Source: Romanomermis culicivorax (Eukaryota; Nematoda; Enoplea; Mermithida; Mermithidae). Taken from it: a stretch of 64,000 bases of DNA. A model generated the notes under the pieces. It did not search any database, had not been told where the DNA came from, and saw nothing but the letters and a program-made list of their open reading frames with translations. The stretch spans positions 186,001-250,000 of the forward strand of contig CAWUHX010000271.1 in the NCBI GenBank assembly GCA_963922205.1. The letters are read 5' to 3'. Every line of letters begins with the position of its first letter. Positions within the stretch are counted from its first letter, which is position 1. Shown piece after piece: positions 57,015-64,000 of the stretch. A program made the position numbers and the translations under genes.

Positions 57015-58149
57015 CACTTACTCATTTTCGGGTGTTCCTATAAATATAATTAATTAATGATATATTGGTTGATGACTATTCCTGCCACTTTTGAGACTTT
57101 TATGTAGAGAGTTCAAAGCAATAGTGAGTTCTTAAGTAGAGATGCTCATACTGTGAAATGAGGCAATAATGTTTCTATTATTGGTAACTTCGATTTCTCA
57201 CGGACATTCACCAATGGTTCTGATGGGCTGATGTTTTTGGAATTGCACTGCTCAAAAAATGAAAGCTGGATACAACCAAGAAGCTGAAGATAAGAATCAG
57301 CTCATGAACCAGCAAGCAGATCAGTGCAATGTTGGATTTTGGGTTTCACATTGGAACTCAGAGATTAAATGATTAAAGAACACATCAGACATCACTGACC
57401 CATTATGGCATTCAGCAACTAACAAAGAACATCTGTACTTGATATCATCGGAAACTGAAGAAAGTCACAATATACTTAAAAACATGTGAGTTCAAGACTG
57501 TTGTAATATACTACACTGAAAGCAATTGAACCTACCTGAAAAAAACTCAACATTCATTGTTTAATTTTGTTGATCCATGATATTAATAAGAAATGCTCTA
57601 GTAATATAGCATTCATTCTTCTTTCCTTTTTGCCAAGCAGGAACTTGTGTGATAAGAAACTGTTCTATGGGTTTATATAAGTAATGATGAATACTTATCT
57701 TTATATTATGTTATTTTTTTGTAACTATTTTTGTTCTTGGTGGATGTATTCAAAGGATTCATGGTTAAAAAATTAAGCAAGCCAATGTTGGACGTACAAG
57801 TCTTACATTTCTTCCTACCCACTCATTGTCTAACTCTTCAGTATGTGCATGTTTGGTCGACCGGAAAACTGGATTTCATGCTGAAAACCATCTGAATTGT
57901 AGAAAGTTCATGGTACTTGCGTGCCTGTCCTTGTGGCAAGGAGGTAGAGAGAGAAACATGAGCAACTTCTGTCTCTCCTTTTTTGTTATATTTTTGATGT
58001 CAAACTAAGGGTTGAGTGATTTATAATGGAAAAAATTTGATGTAAAACAAATTTTTCTAGAAAAAAAATTTTTTCAGCCCTATGCATCAATGCTTTTCTG
58101 ACTTTTTAGCATCTGTACAGGCCAAGTTCATCTTGATATTTCTTTGATT
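57015..58149. other. No supported gene
   Basis: A plus-strand frame at 57826-58008 is GC-richer than its surroundings but has no recognisable domain. Confidence 0.35.
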
Positions 58150-58640
58150 ATTAAGGTTGTTGCTCTTGCAATTGCAACAATAGCATTTGCTCTAGCTACC
58201 TCAGCAGCAAAAATTTGTTGCAGGTACCTCAAAAGCAACAACAGCTAGCATAGCAGCAATGTTTTGCCCGAACTTCCTCAGCAGCAACGATTTGCCGCAG
58301 CTACCTCAACAGATACAATAGCTACCTCAGAAACAATGACTTGTACTGCTACCGCAACAGCAATAGCTACTCGAGCAGCAACAGCTACCCAAGCAGCAAC
58401 AGCTGCCTCCGTGGCAATGACTTGCTACAGCTAGGTCATCAGCAACCATTAGTTTATGGTAAACAAGCTGCAGCTACATCAGCAGCAACAGCTACCCAAG
58501 CAGCAACCACTAGTCTACAGCAGCAACAGCTATTCAAGCAACAACAGCTTCTCAAGCAGCAATCAATAGTCTACAGCAAATAAGTTGCAGCTACCTCTGC
58601 AGCTACAGCAACTACCACTAGTCTAGAGCAGAGTACAAGT
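58150..58640 (+). repeat. CAGCAACAGCTACC-type degenerate repeat
   Basis: AGCAGCAACAGCTACC and GCAGCTACCTCAGCAGC variants recur about 15-20 times at mostly 15-18-bp spacing, with longer-period echoes (GCAATGACTTG at 58330-58412). Depending on frame it would code for Ala/Thr-, Gln- or Ser/Asn-rich strings (for example ATSAATATQAATTSLQQQQL at 58473 onward). It could be the remains of a low-complexity coding exon, but stops interrupt each frame. Confidence 0.75.
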
Positions 58641-58996
58641 AGTCCTACTTAGCTTTGAATTTTTTACAGCAGGTAAGAATCATCTCAAGTTCTAATTACA
58701 ACTCCTAGAACGTAGTAATAATACCTCTTCACTTACCAACTACATAATGGCATACCTTTGCAGTAAAAGTTTCAATGATTGTTCAGTTTGTAAGCTAGAT
58801 TACTTGAGGTTATGTCAGGCATATGCAATTTTTGTTTAGTTGAAATAATTGTGAGGCAAAAATTTATTGATTTAATTTAATTAACATTACTTGGAGAACT
58901 ACTTTAATGAACATTACTTGGGAGAAAGGATGGGAGTAATTTTGAATCCCTATGAGTTCAATCAAGTTTGATCATTTTACACATTTCGATATAAAT

Positions 58997-59133
58997 CATG
59001 TAAAAAGTGAGTCTATGAGCCAAAACACAACTTGCAAGCATCCTGTGGTTTCTGTTGTATTCTTCCCTTCAATGTTTGTGCGGGTACTTTGTTGGTTCAT
59101 ATACTAGAGAGTACAGTTTGAAATTTCTAGTGA
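58997..59133 (+). repeat. Direct duplication, copy 1
   Basis: CATGTAAAAAGTGAGTCTAT through ATATACTAGAGAG is repeated 284 bp downstream at 59281-59412 with about 80 percent identity (shared GTCTATGAGCCAA and TTCAATGTTTGT). Confidence 0.75.
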
Positions 59134-59280
59134 AGAAGAATGCTTATAAATTAAGATTCCTCCAATTGTTATGGGTCATTAAATGGCCTGTATTATTGAT
59201 TTTTTATAATCTTGAAATCTAGAGCTTCTTGATGATAATACAACAATTCAGCTAATCAAGTACTTTTTAGGTAAAGAAGT

Positions 59281-59412
59281 CATGTATAAAGTAAGTCTAT
59301 GAGCCAATACACAGTTTGCAAGCTACCTGTGGTTTTTTCTACTTTCCTCTTCAATGTTTGTACAGTTATTTTGTTAGTTTATATGCTAGTGAACACAGTG
59401 TTTAACTTCATG
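59281..59412 (+). repeat. Direct duplication, copy 2
   Basis: Second copy of the repeat at 58997-59133. Together they suggest a roughly 284-bp tandem duplication whose spacers have diverged. Confidence 0.75.
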
Positions 59413-59756
59413 GAAACTGATGAGTCAACATCAAAATAATTACCAACAAACTGGTACTGGATCCTTGAAGAAGTTGTGTGCCATGCAATTGACATTGGTG
59501 ATGTGTTGGATCGATTCTCCAGAAATTTACAAGTGGGCAATAAACCGTCCAAGAGAGATTTTGCTGCCTAGTGGAGCTTGGTCAACTGGACTAGTTTCAA
59601 TGATGCTCACCAAATCCCTTCATTGACCCAATAACTGGCGCCAATACACAGTGTATTGGATGCTACTGAGGGATTGATGCATGGCACATTGTCGAACCTT
59701 TTGCTGAACTATTAAACCATGTAGAACTATTAAAAAACTAAACAAGAGTTTATCTG

Positions 59757-60545
59757 ATGTTTAAAGGATGCTCACATTATGCCAGATGTACAAGATGCGA
59801 ATTAGCAATGACTCCTAAAAAGGGAAGCAACAGATTTGGTTGTCAGGGTAGCAGAACATGGTTCGCGTGGATTGATCTTTTGAACTGTCCAAACACAAAA
59901 TTATTCATGGATTATGTTATTTTGGTAACCTGTCTCCGGGCCAAAGAAGTAGGCATAGAAGGATGCTAAACACTGATTTGATTGGAGAGGTAACTGACCA
60001 TGCTTCAGTTGACTGGTGCCAATATATCCTGTAATTATTGGTCATTAACTTAGATAATGCAGTACCCATGGATGATTCCCATTAAATCGTGAAAATTGAT
60101 GAAAGCAATTTTGTTGGCAGATAAAAACCAGCTGCAAATTAAAGACCTGTCTATTGCATGGTGATCAAGTTTTGGAAGATGCACTAACAACAATAATTTG
60201 AAGAATAGTCGCTTTTTCATAGTTCCAAGATGTGATGCAACAACCTGGAGCCCATCATTCCACTATTTGCATTGATGAATGGCGAGCTCATTTGAATTTG
60301 GACGATCCTGGCTACATTCATCAAACTGTAAATCATATATATCGTTTTGTTAGTTATTGGTTGTAACACACAAATAATAGAAAGCTGCAGGGGGCTGCCC
60401 AAAAATAGAATTTAGGGTGCCTACCATGGCACCAGCCTGGACTTGCTACTGTGTCATTTGAGGAAATTTTGATGGTGTGATCTGCATCCTACTCATCCAT
60501 TTTGGCAAATCATATGCAAGATTAGGCAAGCATACTGGCAGTAAA
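59757..60545 (+). pseudogene. Merlin (IS1016/ISXO2-like) transposase
   Basis: N-terminal Cys-containing part HYARCTRCELAMTPKKGSNR, then FGCQGSRTWFAWIDLLN, then VDWCQY (60012), IVKIDESNFVGR (first Asp, about 60087), CIDEWRAHLNLDDPGYIHQT (second Asp, about 60270), VNHIYRFV, NTQIIES (Glu, about 60375) and HGTSLDLL. This is the DDE order of the ISXO2-like/Merlin family, including the HxxxNF-like and TQxIES motifs. The pieces lie in different frames with several stops. No terminal repeats identified. Confidence 0.8.
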
Positions 60546-61182
60546 CATATGTGAGAAGTTTTGCAATTTCACAATTTTGATTTGAATAAAAGTTGAAATT
60601 TAGGAGCAATCAGAAATGTGTTGAAATCTGAAAAATATACCATCAGGAAAATTAGTGTCACATGCAGATCAATTCCGAAATGTCACACGATTTTATGCTG
60701 ATGTTTTATTATTATTAATCGCTTTTGTTATTTTTTGTCATTCATCCTCCTTTTGTACATGCATTGGGTGTGTCATCTACATTTATTCACTGTTCAACCT
60801 GTAATAGAAATTTGGTGCAAAAAGTTTTAAATTTTGTGTGTGTTTTACAGTAAATTGCACAGATGTCAATATTTTTTACTGTACTTTATGATCTTGAAGA
60901 TTCATGATTCCAAAATCGAAACTTGTGTGTTTTAATGCAAACAACTTCGTTGCAATAGTTCATGATAGTTTTCAAAATTCTATGAAGTCAGGCCAATATA
61001 AAATTTGGGTTTGTTAGGAGGAATCAAATGTAGAGTTTTGGATCAATATTGATGATCAAAAAAAAAGCAGATCAAATAGTTTGAAGTAAGAGAAATTGAT
61101 TTATTCAAATTTTGCAAAATGTCTACCCTTTAATTTAAGAAAAAGCTCAATTATTCTCATTCTTTCTATTCTTGCTTACCAG
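60546..61182. other. No gene seen; acceptor signal at the end
   Basis: AT-rich. 61150-61182 is a pyrimidine-rich run ending CTTGCTTACCAG, a good 3' splice site. Confidence 0.4.
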
Positions 61183-61366
61183 GGCTCTGTCTCTCTGTTG
61201 GGCTTTGGGCCCCTCCCACAAGTATGGCCTAAATCTCCATGCTAGGGACATGCTGAAGCTGATTGGAGCACAATATATAGCCTCACATCCCCACTATCAT
61301 GATGTGCATGCTGTTTCTACTGATGAAGCTCTACTGAAACTGGAATTGTTTGCCCTAGAAAACTAA
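61183..61366 (+). CDS. Candidate terminal exon of an unrecognised host gene
   Basis: Directly after a strong acceptor (TTCTATTCTTGCTTACCAG) an open stretch of about 60 codons runs to TAA at 61364. It is distinctly richer in G and C than its flanks. It reads ALSLCWALGPSHKYGLNLHA, RDMLKLIGAQYIASHPHYHD, VHAVSTDEALLKLELFALEN. Codon use and the lack of stops look genuine. I do not recognise the protein. Matching upstream exons were not found, and the Merlin fossil lies just upstream, so the rest of the gene may be far upstream or lost. Confidence 0.4.
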
Positions 61367-64000
61367 GTTATGCAGAAAGTTTAAAATTAAATTAACTGAA
61401 TTTAAATCCAAAAAAAGGATTTGTTGGTTGGATTATTTTTTTGTTTTTGTATTGCTTCACCATTTGTGATGCTGCACTACTATATATTTTAGAACTAACA
61501 CCCTTTTGTCACATAAAGTATCATTTGAATGTTGCCATGAAAAACAATCCTGGATAGAAATGTGTATTTTGAAGGAAATCCGATCAAAGAAATTTGGTAA
61601 CATATTTTAGTTAAAATATTTGTCAGGAGAAAAGTTGTAAGACATCAAATTAAAGTTGATTTCAATTTTTTGTGGTAAATGATTTTGAAAAAATGGAAGA
61701 TAACTATGTAGGAACTTGTACTGTAGTGTGAGGAGTGTTGCAGATGTTTTCTGCCTCAATTTTGCTTTCCAATTTCGGTATTATAGTAAACAAATGCATT
61801 TAAAGAACCTCAAAAACACTGTAGCCATGAATTCAACAGCTTTACAGTACGATTTTTTGAAGACAAAATTGAAATAGACTATAGTCACTTAACTCTTTTA
61901 TTATTAAACTTTCTTCACTCATCATCTTCAGAAAATCATCTGTTTTATTTATGATCTTATACAAAATAATAATCTCTCCCAAAAAAATAATGATTTTATG
62001 TAATTGAGCTAGCAGCGCAAAACAGCAATAATATAAAATCATCCAAAATCGTGGATTTCAGAATCTTGCTGCATGTAAAAAGTGTCAGCTCAATTTTGAC
62101 ACCTATTTCAAAATTTTATGCATGCAAGATACATTGTAAGAAATTAGAATAAAATATTGATATCACATATTATTTTCGATTTTTGGTTTAACAATAATTG
62201 TTTGATTGTATGAAATGTCCGAAAAATTGAAAGATAATATATTCTTACTACTGTGTGGAGTGCTGTGGACTCCCAGAACATGACATAAAGTATGTACATT
62301 TTTAACTTTTGGCACTGTTCGTACATTATAGCCTGTAGTATTGTTCAGTTAAATACTCTACTTGAATATCTTTTAATTTTTTTCAACAATCATTTTAATA
62401 TGAACAGACTATTACAGTTGAAACAGAAATCTACATTCCTTATTAATTCTTTTGTTTATTATGTTCTCCCATTCATAGTCCAATAAACTTTGTATGACAA
62501 GATGTTCCTTTTTTGAATAGCCTATAATCCTATAATCTTTATAGCCATAATCTTGTTTTGCATTTGCCATCCCTCTGCTTAATTCTCATTTACCACATTC
62601 ACATTAACATTAGTGCTTATTCTCTTATTTATCAAGCAGAAACAAAGAAACCTGATCAATAATCTGCTTGTTCTATGTTTTTCCAATTGGAGTCTGCCAG
62701 GATCAAAGGTGATCTTTTAAGCTGGATGAAGTCTCAATTCATACATATGTGTCATGAATGACCTGAAAATTTTCGTTTGAGGTGAAAGGTCAAATTTTCT
62801 TTAACATTTGCTAAAAAATTATCTTTTTCTTTGTAACATTTACAGGCAAGGTGATAACATTTATGAATAATGTTTGCATGGGAATGGCAGGCACTTTTTA
62901 TTAAGCATGATACTTTATCATTTTTACATCAGTTATGATGAACAGCTCACTGGAATATGAGAACCAAGTGTTTTGAACTGGAATTATGAATTCAACCCAA
63001 GACTTTCTTGCACATTCATAAAAAGGTCAAGTAGAACTAGTTAGAAAATGGTAATGCTTACTAACCATATTCGAATTTTTGCTGAGGAGCTTTAATCTTG
63101 TGGTGAACAAGAAAGAATATTTCTTGCATTTTTCAGCAAAACTATCTACTGGCTTGAATGAAAAACAACCAATAATTTTCACAGAAGATATATATTAGTG
63201 CAGAATTGTCCTATGATAATTCCAGTGACAAAGCTACCTATGATGACACTACAGTTGAAAATTGACTCCATGATGACAACTTCAATATTCAACATTGATT
63301 TCATTGGAAACATCTTCATAGCCATTGTTTTTCTATCTGCATTCGAAAAAATGTTATTTTGTGATGAAAATACAAATTTTGATATTATATTTTATTGGTG
63401 AAAATATCCAGAGCATTGTCAGACAGATGTAATCATCAGTTGTAGTTAAATTATCAGATTTCCATTGTCTAACGTTGGATTTAATAGTTCTATTTATGTG
63501 CACAGAATTTATGATTTAAATTTTGCCATTGTATTACATAATTGTTAGTTTTCCTGGTTGGATCAAGAAATTTTTAAAATTTATTTTAACAAAGTGCCAG
63601 GCTCTCAAATTCTCAAATCCTCAATGTCCAGATAGAGTTTGGGAACTATGCATTAATTATATCTACCACCAGTATGGCTAACATAGAAGGACTTGTTGAA
63701 AAACATGTAAGATAACTTGGATTGGATAAATGAAGAAGCAAGGGTATATCTGTGAATGGTACACAAAATCCATTTCACAATGTGTTCAAATTCTATCCAG
63801 AACAGAAAATTCCCACTCAACTGAAGCACTAGATAGGTTGGTGACATAAGAAGAAGGAGACATAAACATAATAAATATAAACACAAAACATCAATTCCAT
63901 GCAACTACTAGCAGAGACTACTAGTAGATGCCCCAACCACACAGCAGAGACATACTGACTGGTGTGTAAGTCGTACCGTCAATTCCATAATGGGGTTTTT
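61367..64000. other. No gene seen
   Basis: 2.6 kb of AT-rich sequence with only short frames. No repeat or RNA gene was recognised. Confidence 0.4.

Noticed and set aside
58341-58583. 80-codon Ser/Gln-rich frame as a gene
   Set aside because: It is a translation of the CAG/GCA-type repeat, with similar strings in all frames and no flanking exon signals.

Overview
The window reads as AT-rich DNA from an invertebrate animal. It has spliced genes with GT-AG introns, tRNA-derived sequence, and a wide mix of mobile elements: Ty3/gypsy, Polinton, PIF/Harbinger, hAT, Merlin, an L1-type LINE and short inverted-repeat elements. Some of the protein families are ones I know mainly from cnidarians, sponges and other invertebrates. 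I cannot name the species. No complete host gene is visible. What is here is a graveyard of elements inserted into each other, three short stretches that look like host exons (2054-2268, 10794-10980 and 61183-61366), and several satellite-like arrays.

Layout. 1-1400 is an A-rich, T-poor tract with a 21-bp tandem repeat. A tRNA-like sequence lies at 3209-3281. Just before the 100-N assembly gap (3643-3742) are 25 bases identical to a commercial cDNA-synthesis primer, so the join there is suspect. From 3743 to 5591 is a Harbinger element whose Myb-like gene (minus) appears to hold the transposase gene (plus) inside its intron. Tandem arrays and weak inverted-repeat elements fill 5880-9345, and 9.3-16.3 kb is mostly empty.

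16.3-24.2 kb is a broken gypsy element (plus strand) with a membrane-anchored reading frame between gag and pol and a palindromic element inserted between RNase H and integrase. Next come a 32-bp minisatellite (25362-25707) and an A-rich, higher-order tandem region (25.9-28.9 kb) split by a hAT-like fragment. 29.9-32.1 kb holds Polinton remains (DNA polymerase B and packaging ATPase, minus strand).

32.7-37.9 kb is the best stratified locus. An L1-like LINE reverse transcriptase is split first by a 563-bp terminal-inverted-repeat element with a perfect 9-bp target duplication and a tRNA-like core. It is split again by a solo LTR that itself carries a 2.3-kb long-inverted-repeat unit enclosing part of a conserved metazoan protein. 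38.6-40.4 kb holds a decayed multi-exon transposase-like gene. 41.7-48.3 kb holds two minus-strand gypsy remnants.

49331-53029 is a nearly whole PIF/Harbinger transposon with convergent Myb-like and transposase genes. All splice sites and the frame are kept, with only a few stop codons. Beyond it are a second Polinton polymerase fragment (54.4-55.0 kb), a hAT tail (55.0-55.2 kb), a second copy of the solo LTR (56.3-57.0 kb), a CAG/GCA-type repeat (58.2-58.6 kb), a Merlin transposase (59.8-60.5 kb) and a possible terminal host exon (61.2 kb).

All identifications come from reading translated sequence against remembered family motifs; no database search was run.
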